From assembly GCA_027451165.1 (NCBI GenBank), contig DAIDJX010000007.1, forward strand, positions 1 through 26,824: DNA of 26,824 nt, in the 5' to 3' direction. A program made the translations under genes and the position numbers. Shown here piece by piece: positions 1 through 7,853 of this stretch (position 1 is the first letter of the stretch; each line of letters begins with the position of its first letter). This stretch comes from Prolixibacteraceae bacterium. GTDB lineage: Bacteria > Bacteroidota > Bacteroidia > Bacteroidales > Prolixibacteraceae. The notes beneath the pieces are model-generated. The model made no database searches and had not been told where the DNA came from. It worked only from the letters and a program-made list of their open reading frames with translations.

Positions 1-1773
1 GGCATGAAGGTCAAAAACAATGATTTCATTTTTGCCGGTTTTCAGGAATGGCGCCGGGCAATACAACCTGAACTGTGGTCCTGTTTCCCAGTAGCGGCCA
101 AGGTTATGGCCATTTACCCAAACAACTCCCTTCTTCCATTTACTCATGTCGAGGTAGGTATCACCGGTTTGATTGAGCAAAAATTCTCCCTTGAAGAGAT
201 TACCGGGTTGATCAGGATTTACCGGATTGAATTGTAGTCCGGAAATTTGTTTCTCATCGAAGGGGAATAGAAAGACCTGCCAGTTCATCAGGGTCATTCC
301 ATTCAGGGAAACCCGCTCTGTGATGCCTTTGCGGTCGATCATGTATTCCGCGAAATTAATGCGTCCCATCCCTTCCACGAGGATATCGAGCTGAGGATAA
401 GGTGATGAGCTTTCCGGCAAATCGATGATATTTTCAGCCTTGGCCCGGTCCAGTTTTCCGACGTATTTTCCATCGACAAAAACAGTGGCATAATCATGTA
501 GTTCGGTGATCCTCAGTTTCCCTTTTTTGTGACCGGTCAGGGAGCTGCGGTAAAGGATGAACCCGGCGGGTTGTCCGAACATTTCCATGGATTTGGGTTG
601 AACGGAAGGGATGGAAGGCGGAAGATTCTTCCAGATGGAAGCCGAGCTGTTGAAGGAAATTTCAGGAATTTCAAGGAGAGGCATCGGCTCAGGCACAGGA
701 GGAAGGGTTTTACCTTTGGGCAGATAGCCGGCAAGCAACTTACGGAGCGCCAGATATTTCGGAGTAGGTTGTCCTGCTTCGTTGATGGGGGCGTCGTAAT
801 CATAACTGGTCACATCGGGCTGGTACTGGGTTGGGCTGAAAGCATTGGCTCCGGCCCAATATCCGAAGTTGGTACCGCCGTGAATGACGTAAAAATTGAA
901 CGATTTTTTGTGGTCCATCAGCCAGCGGACATCACGCAGGAGAGCGGCCGTGTCTGGACGCTGCCACTTCTCCCCCCAGTGGGTCAACCAGCCGGGATAA
1001 AGTTCACTGCAGAAAGAGGGAACGTTGGGGTTGGCTTTGGTCGCCTGGGCAAACTCCTTTTCATTGGTTCCGGAATCGAGGCCTATGGCCACGCCGGGCA
1101 AGGTTCCGGCTTCCATCATATAAGGCGTTGGCCCGTCGGCGGTGTAAAAGGGAACATCGATACCATATTTCAACCAGGTTTCCTTCAGCCATTGCATATA
1201 ATTCCGGTCGTTGCCATAGCTGCCATATTCATTTTCCACCTGAAGCATGATGATAGGGCCACCTTTTTGAATCTGGTATTCCCGGATTACGTCGGCCATA
1301 GCGGCAATATACCTTTCAGCGGCGGCAATATAGCGGGGATCCATACACCTTACCTTAATATCAGGTGTCCGGAGCAACCACCAGGGCAGTCCGCCGAAAT
1401 CCCATTCCGCGCACACATATGGTCCCGGGCGGAAGGAAAGCCACATGCCCTCTTCCTGAACCGTCCTGATGAACCGGACCACATCCCGGTTACCGGTTTC
1501 AAAATCAAAGCATCCGGGTTCTGCTTCATGGTAATTCCAGAAATAATAGGCAGCTATGGTATTGCAGCCCATCGCTTTGGCCATCTGTATACGATGCCTC
1601 CAGTACTGCTCCGGAATTCTGGCCGGATGAATTTCTCCGGAAATCAGCTGGTAAGGTTTCCCATTCAACAGGAACTCGCTTTTACCCAACGCAAAAGTCT
1701 GGGGTTTCTTCTGGGATTCAGCCTGAAAAGCAAAAAAACATAAAAACAGGAAGCAGAAAATGGTTGTTTTCAT
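1..1773 (-). CDS. GH35 beta-galactosidase, secreted (3' end outside window)
   Basis: This reads open for 591 codons from an ATG at 1773 to the left edge, so the C-terminus is missing. It should release terminal beta-linked galactose from glycans outside the cytoplasm. Residues 1-20 form a signal peptide (a Phe/Leu/Cys-rich core ending before SQKK). The TIM barrel follows, with the GH35 hallmarks SGEIHPARIP near residue 45, RPGPYVCAEWDFGGLP near 115, VENEYGSYG with the probable acid/base Glu182, and SELYPGW with the probable nucleophile Glu257, then GGTNFG. The later part contains beta-sandwich motifs typical of GH35 (VWVNGHNLGRYWETGPQ and KTGKNEIIVFDL). Both catalytic glutamates are present and there is no internal stop, so it looks functional. 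The substrate cannot be told from the sequence. No neighbouring SusC/SusD genes are visible, so a polysaccharide utilisation locus could only lie to the left. Confidence 0.93.
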   Translation of the reverse strand, partial: MKTTIFCFLFLCFFAFQAESQKKPQTFALGKSEFLLNGKPYQLISGEIHPARIPEQYWRHRIQMAKAMGCNTIAAYYFWNYHEAEPGCFDFETGNRDVVRFIRTVQEEGMWLSFRPGPYVCAEWDFGGLPWWLLRTPDIKVRCMDPRYIAAAERYIAAMADVIREYQIQKGGPIIMLQVENEYGSYGNDRNYMQWLKETWLKYGIDVPFYTADGPTPYMMEAGTLPGVAIGLDSGTNEKEFAQATKANPNVPSFCSELYPGWLTHWGEKWQRPDTAALLRDVRWLMDHKKSFNFYVIHGGTNFGYWAGANAFSPTQYQPDVTSYDYDAPINEAGQPTPKYLALRKLLAGYLPKGKTLPPVPEPMPLLEIPEISFNSSASIWKNLPPSIPSVQPKSMEMFGQPAGFILYRSSLTGHKKGKLRITELHDYATVFVDGKYVGKLDRAKAENIIDLPESSSPYPQLDILVEGMGRINFAEYMIDRKGITERVSLNGMTLMNWQVFLFPFDEKQISGLQFNPVNPDQPGNLFKGEFLLNQTGDTYLDMSKWKKGVVWVNGHNLGRYWETGPQFRLYCPAPFLKTGKNEIIVFDLHA

Positions 1774-1790
1774 CTTTCATCGGTTTAGGC

Positions 1791-1798
1791 CAAAAATA
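1791..1798 (-). promoter_or_regulatory. Possible -7 box for the GH35 gene
   Basis: Read on the minus strand this is TATTTTTG, an exact match to the Bacteroidota -7 consensus TAnnTTTG, 17 bp before the GH35 start codon. No TTTG -33 box lies at a normal distance. The motif also overlaps the T-rich tail of the osmC terminator, so the match could be a by-product of that tract. Confidence 0.3.
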
Positions 1799-1822
1799 TT
1801 AAAAAAAGCGGGATGACCCGCT
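1798..1822 (-). terminator. Intrinsic terminator after osmC
   Basis: On the minus strand a 6-bp stem AGCGGG / CCCGCT closes a TCAT loop and is followed at once by a run of seven T. It begins 33 bp after the osmC stop codon and lies before the GH35 start, so it should separate the two transcripts. Confidence 0.8.
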
Positions 1823-1855
1823 CTCTTTATTTATGATTACTAACAAAATCAGTTC

Positions 1856-2272
1856 CTAACTTATGTTTATTTCTAAAGTGATTTCAGCCCTGAACAATTT
1901 GGAAACCGGGCAGATTTCTTTTGCCTTGGTGGCAATTTCAAGCAATTTATCAGCTGAAATCCCTTCCACAGTGCCTTTCAGTTCCAGGTGAATGTAAGGG
2001 ATGCTGCCATCTTCAAAGGTAACCCTTGCCGTAGTTTCCAGGTTCTGACCGTGAAAGCCTTCGGCGCCCAGCAGGAAACTGAGTTGCATGGTAAAACAGC
2101 CGGCGTGGGCAGCGGCGATCAGTTCCTCCGGATTGGTACCCGGCTCGTCTTCAAAACGTTTGTGATAGGAATAAGGTGTGGCGTTTAATACGCCACTTCC
2201 GGAAGTCAGGGTACCTTTACCTTCTTTTCCCGAGCCATTCCATCGGGCAGTTGCTTTTCTGGTGAATTTCAT
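1856..2272 (-). CDS. osmC: OsmC family peroxiredoxin (organic hydroperoxide reductase)
   Basis: This 138-aa protein has the full length and fold signature of the OsmC/Ohr family, cytoplasmic thiol peroxidases that reduce organic hydroperoxides with electrons from dithiol carriers. The two redox cysteines are in their usual contexts: Cys59 in AAAHAGCF and Cys121 in ICPVSKL. The family's GTNPEELIAAAHAGCF block is nearly canonical, and Arg39 with Glu49/Glu50 are candidates for the active-site Arg-Glu pair. The gene is single, with a terminator just downstream and a weak promoter upstream, so it is probably its own transcription unit. The spacing and wording of the motifs favour the OsmC subgroup over Ohr. 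Confidence 0.93.
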   Translation of the reverse strand: MKFTRKATARWNGSGKEGKGTLTSGSGVLNATPYSYHKRFEDEPGTNPEELIAAAHAGCFTMQLSFLLGAEGFHGQNLETTARVTFEDGSIPYIHLELKGTVEGISADKLLEIATKAKEICPVSKLFRAEITLEINIS

Positions 2273-2286
2273 ATTTCTGATTTATT

Positions 2287-2317
2287 AAAAGATAAACAAA
2301 ACTTTACCTAAAACCAA
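2287..2317 (-). promoter_or_regulatory. Candidate osmC promoter
   Basis: On the minus strand TTGG (2317-2314) is separated by 19 bp from TATCTTTT (2294-2287). This resembles the Bacteroidota pattern TTTG-N19-TAnnTTTG, with one mismatch in the -7 box and one in the -33 box. It lies 15 bp upstream of the osmC start and its -33 part is inside the inverted repeat at 2311-2367. Confidence 0.4.
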
Positions 2318-2367
2318 GATCAGCGGTTTTTGTTCACGGAGAATAACCGCTGAACACCGTTTGGTTT
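2311..2367. repeat. Two-part inverted repeat upstream of osmC
   Basis: An inner perfect 9-bp inverted repeat, TCAGCGGTT (2320-2328) and AACCGCTGA (2345-2353), is nested within an outer perfect 7-bp pair, AAACCAA (2311-2317) and TTGGTTT (2361-2367). No T-tract follows on either strand, so it is not an ordinary terminator. It overlaps the putative -33 of osmC and could be an operator or a structured leader; this role is inferred. Confidence 0.5.
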
Positions 2368-2515
2368 ACAAAGTAGATACAATATCCTCTGTATTGCGCA
2401 ATGCCGGTTTCATTTTTGATTTATCAATAAACAGCTGCCATTTCCGGCATCTGCGCACCAGATCACCGTTAAACCCCATTTAAGATGTAAGATTCAGGCC
2501 CTAAGATGTATCCTG

Positions 2516-2588
2516 AGCCTCTCATGGGACTCGAACCCACGACCTGCTCATTACGAATGAGCTGCTCTACCAACTGAGCTAAAGAGGC
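2516..2588 (-). tRNA. tRNA-Thr (anticodon CGT)
   Basis: The minus strand folds into a complete 73-nt cloverleaf. The acceptor stem is GCCTCTT / GAGAGGC (one G-U pair) with discriminator T. The D arm is GCTC-AGTTGGTA-GAGC. The anticodon stem GCTCA / TGAGC holds the 7-nt loop TTCGTAA, giving anticodon CGT, which reads ACG (Thr). The T arm is GTGGG-TTCGAGT-CCCAT. The CCA end is not encoded. It starts 22 bp after the stop codon of the upstream sugar-isomerase-like gene. Confidence 0.96.
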
Positions 2589-2605
2589 TGATGCTTTTGC
2601 GGGGG

Positions 2606-2613
2606 CAAATCTA
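2606..2613 (-). promoter_or_regulatory. Candidate tRNA-Thr -7 box overlapping a stop codon
   Basis: The minus strand reads TAGATTTG, an exact TAnnTTTG match whose first three bases are the TAG stop of the upstream gene. It sits 17 bp before the tRNA 5' end, a suitable distance for a short leader. No clear -33 TTTG is found, so the tRNA may also be made by read-through. Confidence 0.42.
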
Positions 2614-3510
2614 CAAAGTTTTGGCTTTCTCCAGCATCCCCTCGTAAATTTTTCGCTGTCCGATCAGCGCTGCCACCTTATCAGCAGGGTTCGTCCTGCA
2701 TTCCAGCAAAATCCAACCCTTGTAATTCATCCCCACATACAGGTTCATCAACTCCTGATATGGATAAGAGGGATCATCAAGTTCCCTGACATGACAAATA
2801 TCTCCGAAGCGGTCTTTCAGCAGGTTGAAATTAAAGGCCAGCCCGTTCCCCTTCAGGTCTTCCGGATTGCAGTTCCAGCAAACCGTAGCATTGGGATGGT
2901 CTGCCACATCCATGATCGCTTTGATGTTTTCAATCTCCTGGGTCTCATTGCCGTGGACTTCCAGCCTGATCTGTTGCCCGTAATCGGCGCCGATCCGGGC
3001 CAATTGGTTCAGCGATCTGCCGATCTGCTCAATGGTTTTTGATTTCGGCACTTCCTTGTGAAACTGATTGGGCTTCACTTTTACCCCGGATCCGCCAATA
3101 TCATGGCTTAACATAATGAATTCCTTGGTCTTTTCCATTGATTCGAGCAGCTTGGTACGGTCGGGATAATCGTATTGCTGATTGGTACCCATTCCGACGA
3201 TCTTCACATCACTATCCCTGTATTTTTTACGCACTTCCTTCCGCTGCTCTTTGGTCAACGCCGGGGATACCCCATGGGCATGTTCAACCCGGAGTTCCAC
3301 TCCGTAAATACCTGCTGCGGTGAGGTTTTTAATCAGTTCGTCATTGGTCCAGTCTTTCCCCCAAAGGTAGGTGACCAACCCCAGTTTCATTTTGATTTTT
3401 GAAGAAGCAGTCATCTCCTTCAATGAAATTCCGGGAACCATCAAAATGCCCGATGCCAGTGTCAGATTACGCAGAAAAGCACGCCGGTCCTGTTTATAAT
3501 TCGAATCCAT
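2611..3510 (-). CDS. Exported sugar phosphate isomerase/epimerase-like TIM-barrel protein
   Basis: This 299-aa protein starts with a twin-arginine-type leader: RRAFLRN at residues 9-15, then a hydrophobic stretch to about residue 30. The mature part resembles the AP-endonuclease-2 / xylose-isomerase-like TIM-barrel family: KLGLVTYLWG near residue 42, GVELRVEHAHG near 75, IRLEVHGNE near 200, WNCNP near 222 and WILLECR near 268. The Glu, His and Asp residues at strand ends fit a divalent-metal site. Members of this family often act on keto- or inositol-type sugars, but the substrate here is unknown. It appears monocistronic, with a tRNA immediately downstream. The Tat reading is based on the motif alone, and a lipoprotein cysteine is not seen. 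Confidence 0.78.
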   Translation of the reverse strand: MDSNYKQDRRAFLRNLTLASGILMVPGISLKEMTASSKIKMKLGLVTYLWGKDWTNDELIKNLTAAGIYGVELRVEHAHGVSPALTKEQRKEVRKKYRDSDVKIVGMGTNQQYDYPDRTKLLESMEKTKEFIMLSHDIGGSGVKVKPNQFHKEVPKSKTIEQIGRSLNQLARIGADYGQQIRLEVHGNETQEIENIKAIMDVADHPNATVCWNCNPEDLKGNGLAFNFNLLKDRFGDICHVRELDDPSYPYQELMNLYVGMNYKGWILLECRTNPADKVAALIGQRKIYEGMLEKAKTL

Positions 3511-3586
3511 GTCTTTAAAAATTTCCCCCTAAAATAGGGTAAATCCACCGGAGAAAAAAGCTTTCCGGATGAAATTAACATTATCA

Positions 3587-3931
3587 TTACTTTTCCGTCA
3601 ACTCCTCCCAGTATTCCACAGCCCTTCGTGTATGCGGAATAACAATCGTACCCCCCACCAGGTTGGCAATGGAAAAGATCTCAAAAACCTCTTCCGTATT
3701 GACTCCCAGCTCATAACACTTCCCCAGGTGATAACGGATACAGTCATCACAACGCAATACCATGGAAGTAGCCAGACCCAGCATCTCCTTTACCTTTGCA
3801 GGCAAAGCCCCGTCCTGGTATGCCAGTGTATCCACACTGTAAATCCGCTTCATCACTTTGTTATCCGCAGCCAGGATTTTTTCATTCATCCGCTGACGGT
3901 AATCATTGAAATCGTTGATTAATTTTCCCAT
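3587..3931 (-). CDS. Carboxymuconolactone decarboxylase / AhpD-like protein
   Basis: This is a 114-aa protein of the all-helical AhpD-like fold. The signature CxxCxxxH is present as Cys61, Cys64 and His68 in LRCDDCIRYHLGKC, with a further Cys72. Proteins with this motif act as thiol-disulfide oxidoreductases or peroxidase partners, while those without the cysteines act as decarboxylases, so a redox role is more likely. I chose the ATG at 3931 because the frame extended upstream to 3991 would overlap the miaB stop and adds an uncharacteristic Asn/Gln-rich stretch. It lies 34 bp after miaB on the same strand and is probably co-transcribed with it. The physiological partner is unknown. Confidence 0.85.
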   Translation of the reverse strand: MGKLINDFNDYRQRMNEKILAADNKVMKRIYSVDTLAYQDGALPAKVKEMLGLATSMVLRCDDCIRYHLGKCYELGVNTEEVFEIFSIANLVGGTIVIPHTRRAVEYWEELTEK

Positions 3932-3965
3932 ATCATCATTATAATAATTGCAGGGGCTTAAGGCC

Positions 3966-5303
3966 TTACGCCCCTGTGATTGTTGCGCCAATCAATGTGG
4001 TTTGCGTGCATCCGGTGATCCTGACCTGCGCATAATCCCCTTTCTGGTAACCACCACGTGGAAAGACCACCACCTTGTTCTGAGAACTCCGCCCGAAGAG
4101 CATCTCCTTCGATTTTTTCGACGTTCCTTCAGCCAAAACTTCAACTACCTTTCCGATGTCTTCCCGGTTGCTCTGATGAGAGATAAGGTTCTGGAGCTTT
4201 ATGATCTCATCCAACCGTTTAGCCTTCACCGCTTCCGGAACATCATCCGGCAGGTGCTGATGGGCATAGGTTCCGGGGCGTTCAGAATATTTGAACATAA
4301 ACGCCATGTCAAACCGCACCTCTTCCATCAGGGACAGTGTCTGCTGGTGGTCCTCATCGGTTTCTGTACAAAATCCGCAAAAGACATCGGTGGAGATTCC
4401 GCAACCGGGGATGGTTTCCCGGATGGCCCGGATGCGGTCGAGGTATGCTTCCCGGTCGTATTTGCGGTTCATCAGTTTCAGAATCCTGGAGCTGCCGGAC
4501 TGTACCGGCAGATGGATGTGCTTGCAAATATTGGGATATTGTGCAATTTTAGCCAGAATCTTATCCGACATGTCTTTGGGATGGGAAGTGGTAAAGCGGA
4601 TCCGCAGGAGAGGATCTACCGCCGCGCTTTCTTCAAGCAAATCCTGGAACCTGACCGGTTTCCGGGTGCCTTCAGGATGCCATTTGTAAGAATTGACATT
4701 CTGCCCAAGCAGGGTTACCTCCCTGTATCCCCGCTGTTGCAGGTCGGCGATTTCGCGGACGATATCCTGAGGATCGCGGCTTCGTTCCCGCCCACGGGTA
4801 TAGGGAACAATACAATAGGTGCAGAAATTGTTGCAGCCACGGGTGATGCTGACAAACCCGGAAATGGCTCCGTCGCCGATCCTGACCGGAGTGATGTGAT
4901 CATAAGTCTCGATTTCAGACAATTGCACATTAAGGGCTTTTTCTCCCTGCTGCGCCTTGTCGAACAAATAGGGCAAATCACGGTAAGCATCGGGCCCACA
5001 GACCAGGTCCACGCCCTTGTGTTCCAGAAAATCATCCCCCAGCCGCTCGGCCATACATCCGATTACCCCTACAATCAAACCGCTTTTTTTCTTTTTCAGG
5101 CTCCGGAAATGGTCCAGACGGCCCCAAATCCGTTGTTCCGCATTATCCCGCACCGAACAGGTATTGATCAGGATGGCATCGGCATCTTCAGCCACCTGGG
5201 TAACCACAAAGTCCTTTTCCTGAAGGACAGAGGCGACCACCTCACTGTCAGCCACATTCATCTGACAGCCATATGTCTCTATAAATAATTTCTTTGTCAT
5301 CAT
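3966..5303 (-). CDS. miaB: tRNA-2-methylthio-N6-dimethylallyladenosine synthase
   Basis: MiaB is a radical-SAM enzyme that adds a methylthio group to i6A37 of tRNAs reading UNN codons. The N-terminal domain shows Cys13 (ETYGCQMN), Cys49 (INTCSVRDNAEQR) and Cys83 (IGCMAER), which should bind the auxiliary 4Fe-4S cluster. The radical-SAM motif CxxxCxxC is Cys157, Cys161 and Cys164 (TRGCNNFCTYCIVPYTRGRE). A TRAM domain ends the 445-aa chain. I placed the start at the ATG at 5303, because the frame extended upstream begins with TTG at 5339 and a good -7 box (5318-5325) lies between the two. A second ATG follows at once at 5300. The AhpD-like gene is just downstream. Confidence 0.95.
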   Translation of the reverse strand: MMTKKLFIETYGCQMNVADSEVVASVLQEKDFVVTQVAEDADAILINTCSVRDNAEQRIWGRLDHFRSLKKKKSGLIVGVIGCMAERLGDDFLEHKGVDLVCGPDAYRDLPYLFDKAQQGEKALNVQLSEIETYDHITPVRIGDGAISGFVSITRGCNNFCTYCIVPYTRGRERSRDPQDIVREIADLQQRGYREVTLLGQNVNSYKWHPEGTRKPVRFQDLLEESAAVDPLLRIRFTTSHPKDMSDKILAKIAQYPNICKHIHLPVQSGSSRILKLMNRKYDREAYLDRIRAIRETIPGCGISTDVFCGFCTETDEDHQQTLSLMEEVRFDMAFMFKYSERPGTYAHQHLPDDVPEAVKAKRLDEIIKLQNLISHQSNREDIGKVVEVLAEGTSKKSKEMLFGRSSQNKVVVFPRGGYQKGDYAQVRITGCTQTTLIGATITGA

Positions 5304-5317
5304 TCCATTTTCAGGTG

Positions 5318-5325
5318 CAAAAGTA
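5318..5325 (-). promoter_or_regulatory. Candidate miaB -7 box (decides the start)
   Basis: The minus strand reads TACTTTTG, an exact TAnnTTTG match, 14 bp upstream of the ATG at 5303. Transcription from here would begin after the alternative TTG start at 5339 and exclude it. No convincing -33 box was found, and the leader would be only a few bases long. Confidence 0.45.
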
Positions 5326-5431
5326 GGTGAATTTTCCAATAGTCACGATAACAACGCAGGACAGCTCCCGGTTCACTGGTTCCCGCTTTAACCTTATGTC
5401 AATGTAAAGTAAACCCCGCACTTTTTTATTG

Positions 5432-5464
5432 TTTGACTGATCTCTGATTTTCTGATTATCTTTG
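5432..5464 (+). promoter_or_regulatory. Promoter of the SPOR / purF-like operon
   Basis: TTTG (5432-5435) and TATCTTTG (5457-5464) match both parts of the Bacteroidota sigma-ABfr promoter TTTG-N(19-21)-TAnnTTTG exactly, with a 21-bp spacer. The start codon follows 20 bp after the -7 box. This is the best promoter match in the window. Confidence 0.75.
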
Positions 5465-5484
5465 TACCCAGAATTCATAACAAG

Positions 5485-5934
5485 ATGAGAAGATTACTTA
5501 TTCTGGCGCCCTTTCTTCTTTTCTGGCAATGGAGCACCTCGCAGGTGAACCCGCAGAATACGGCTTCCTCTTCCCAGCACATCCCGGATATTTTCAGGAG
5601 TATTGAAACCAAACAGGATCCCGAACTGATGGAACTGGTTAACCTGCACATCCGGAAAAACCAGCAGGGAGGGACCATGCCCGGGTTCAGGGTGGAGATC
5701 TTTTTCTCTTCTGAACTGAATGCCCGCCAAAAGGCCCAAAATATTAAAGGCGAATTTCTGTCAGCATTCCCTGACTACAACGTCTACATTTCCTATATTT
5801 CCCCTGATTTTAAGGTTAGGGTTGGAAATTTCAGAACCAGAAACGAAGCGCTGAAAGCGGTGAATCTTTTCAAAGGACAATTTCCAAAAGCATTTGTAGT
5901 ACCAGACCAGATTGAATTGCCCAAGTTGTACTAA
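5485..5934 (+). CDS. Small exported SPOR-domain protein
   Basis: This 149-aa protein has a cleavable-looking signal peptide (residues 1-20: two Arg, a Leu/Phe/Trp-rich core, then STSQ). A low-complexity linker with a short helical stretch follows (about 35-60). A C-terminal SPOR domain spans about residues 67-145: GFRVEIFFSSELNARQKAQ, then the central PDYNVYISYISPDFKVRVGNFRTRNEA, a spacing usual for SPOR repeats. SPOR domains bind denuded glycan strands at the division septum, so a periplasmic peptidoglycan-linked role is likely, though no catalytic domain is attached. It is the first gene behind a strong promoter and is only 5 bp from the purF-like gene, so the two are co-transcribed. Confidence 0.88.
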   Translation: MRRLLILAPFLLFWQWSTSQVNPQNTASSSQHIPDIFRSIETKQDPELMELVNLHIRKNQQGGTMPGFRVEIFFSSELNARQKAQNIKGEFLSAFPDYNVYISYISPDFKVRVGNFRTRNEALKAVNLFKGQFPKAFVVPDQIELPKLY

Positions 5935-5939
5935 CCCCT

Positions 5940-7838
5940 ATGAGTGAACAAATCAAACACGAATGCGGCATTGCGCTGATCAGGCTGCTGAAACCCCTCT
6001 CCTATTACCGCCACAAATACGGCACCTGGCAATATGGCCTCGACAAGCTTTACCTGCTTATGGAAAAGCAACACAACCGGGGACAGGACGGCGCCGGCAT
6101 GGTAAACATTAAAATCAACCTTCCCCCCGGACAGGAATACATCACCAGGTTCCGTTCCACCAACGACAATCCTATCAAAGACATCTTTGACAAGGTGAAA
6201 AAAAACTGGAAAAAAGCGGGAAAACCTGAAAATAATATTCTGACCCAGGAATGGGTTTACAACCATCTTCCTTTCACCGGTGAATTGTTCCTGGGCCATC
6301 TCCGCTACGGAACCTTTGGCAGGAACAGCATTGAATTTGTACACCCCGTAATGCGCCAGAACAATTGGAAATCACGTAACCTGGCCCTGGCCGGCAATTT
6401 CAACCTGACCAACACCGATGAACTTTTCAAAAAACTGGTTGATCTTGGTCAGCATCCCAAAGCCTATACCGATACTGTGACGGTTCTGGAAAAGGTAGGG
6501 CACTTCCTCGACGAAGAGAACCAGCTCCTGTTCCGGCAATACAAAAATGAAGGACACTCCAATCGTGCTATTTCTCCGCTGCTTGAAGACAACCTGGATG
6601 TCCGCAACATCCTGGAACGGGCTTCAAGGGATTGGGATGGCGGCTATGCCATCGCCGGACTGATCGGTCACGGGGATGCGTTTGTGATGAGGGATCCATG
6701 GGGTATACGCCCCGCCTTTTATTACCATGATGACGAAATTGTCGTGGTCGCTTCGGAAAGACCGGTAATCCAGACTGTCATGAACACTTCCTGGGACAAG
6801 ATCCGGGAACTGGAACCGGGGAAAGCCCTCATCATCCGGAAAGATGGCCGGGTTTCCTGTGAAATGATCAGAGTTCCACAGAAAAGATCGTCCTGTTCAT
6901 TTGAACGGATCTATTTTTCCAGGGGAAGTGACCGGGATATATACAATGAAAGAAAAGAACTTGGAAGGTTGCTTGCACCTACCATTCTGGAAAGGATCAA
7001 CTACGATTTCACCGACAGCGTATTTTCCTATATTCCCAATACCTCAGAGACTGCCTTTTACGGTATGATCCAGGGGATCAGAGATTACCTGGTTGACCGT
7101 AAGATCAGGGAAATCAGGGAAAGGAACGGCAGCCTCACGAACGAGGAAATCAGGGATATCATTTCCATGGAACCCAGGGTGGAAAAGATCGCCATCAAAG
7201 ATGCCAAACTGCGCACCTTTATTGCGGATGAATCAAGCCGGAGCGATCTGGTTACCCATGTTTATGATGTGACCTATGGCATCATTAAAAACAATGTGGA
7301 TACCCTCGTCATTATTGACGATTCCATTGTCAGGGGTACTACCCTGCGCGACAGCATCATCAGGATACTCGACAGGCTGCATCCCAGGAAGATCATCGTG
7401 GTTTCCTCAGCGCCTCAGATCAGATATCCTGATTGTTACGGCATTGATATGACCCGTCTCGACAGTTTTATTGCGTTTAATGCAGCCATCGCCCTGCTGA
7501 AGGAAAACGGAATGGAAAAGACCATTCAGCAGGTTTACAAAAACTGTAAGGATCAGGAAAACCTTCCCAAAGAGGAGATCGTCAATTTTGTGGGGGAAAT
7601 TTATAAACCCTTCACCTATGAGCAAATCTCACAAAAAATTGCCCAGTTGTTAAAGCCAGAAAACTGCGGTGCCGAAGTGGAAATTGTCTTTCAAACGGTG
7701 GAAAACCTTCACAAGGCCTGTCCGAATGACACGGGCGACTGGTACTTTACAGGAAACTATCCAACACCAGGTGGCAACAGGGTCGTCAATTCCTCTTTCA
7801 TCAAGTTTATAGAGGGTACCCAGGGAAGGGCATATTGA
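5940..7838 (+). CDS. Long PurF-like glutamine amidotransferase / phosphoribosyltransferase
   Basis: This 632-aa protein has the two-domain layout of amidophosphoribosyltransferase. The N-terminal class II glutaminase domain has the nucleophile Cys9 (KHECGIA), with LMEKQHNRGQDGAGM near residue 40 and FLGHLRYGTFG near 118. The C-terminal phosphoribosyltransferase domain has SCSFERIYFSRGSD near 317 and the PRPP loop VIIDDSIVRGTT at 457-468. Canonical PurF is about 470-505 aa; this one is longer, with extra segments in both domains, and the usual ESGTPAA-type block reads NTSETAFYG. A long PurF-like form is, as far as I recall, common in Bacteroidota beside a normal PurF, so it may act in a related ammonia-transfer reaction. 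It is co-transcribed with the SPOR gene and is convergent with glsB. The exact reaction is not certain. Confidence 0.85.
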   Translation: MSEQIKHECGIALIRLLKPLSYYRHKYGTWQYGLDKLYLLMEKQHNRGQDGAGMVNIKINLPPGQEYITRFRSTNDNPIKDIFDKVKKNWKKAGKPENNILTQEWVYNHLPFTGELFLGHLRYGTFGRNSIEFVHPVMRQNNWKSRNLALAGNFNLTNTDELFKKLVDLGQHPKAYTDTVTVLEKVGHFLDEENQLLFRQYKNEGHSNRAISPLLEDNLDVRNILERASRDWDGGYAIAGLIGHGDAFVMRDPWGIRPAFYYHDDEIVVVASERPVIQTVMNTSWDKIRELEPGKALIIRKDGRVSCEMIRVPQKRSSCSFERIYFSRGSDRDIYNERKELGRLLAPTILERINYDFTDSVFSYIPNTSETAFYGMIQGIRDYLVDRKIREIRERNGSLTNEEIRDIISMEPRVEKIAIKDAKLRTFIADESSRSDLVTHVYDVTYGIIKNNVDTLVIIDDSIVRGTTLRDSIIRILDRLHPRKIIVVSSAPQIRYPDCYGIDMTRLDSFIAFNAAIALLKENGMEKTIQQVYKNCKDQENLPKEEIVNFVGEIYKPFTYEQISQKIAQLLKPENCGAEVEIVFQTVENLHKACPNDTGDWYFTGNYPTPGGNRVVNSSFIKFIEGTQGRAY

Positions 7839-7853
7839 ACAAATCCAGCTTTG

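Noticed and set aside
529..1743. 404-codon plus-strand open frame
   Set aside because: It lies fully antisense to the GH35 gene, whose catalytic motifs are clear, and its protein has no recognisable family features; it is a by-product of codon bias.
3527..3539. CCCTA-AAA-TAGGG hairpin before the isomerase-like gene
   Set aside because: A 5-bp stem in a short leader could be chance; no promoter or known operator pattern supports it.
3948..5288. 446-codon plus-strand open frame
   Set aside because: It is antisense to miaB, which has all its iron-sulfur cysteines, and encodes a Phe/Pro/His-rich sequence with no domain.
5304..5339. 12-codon TTG-initiated extension of miaB
   Set aside because: An exact -7 box lies within it and two ATG codons follow directly before the conserved KKLFIETYGCQMN start.
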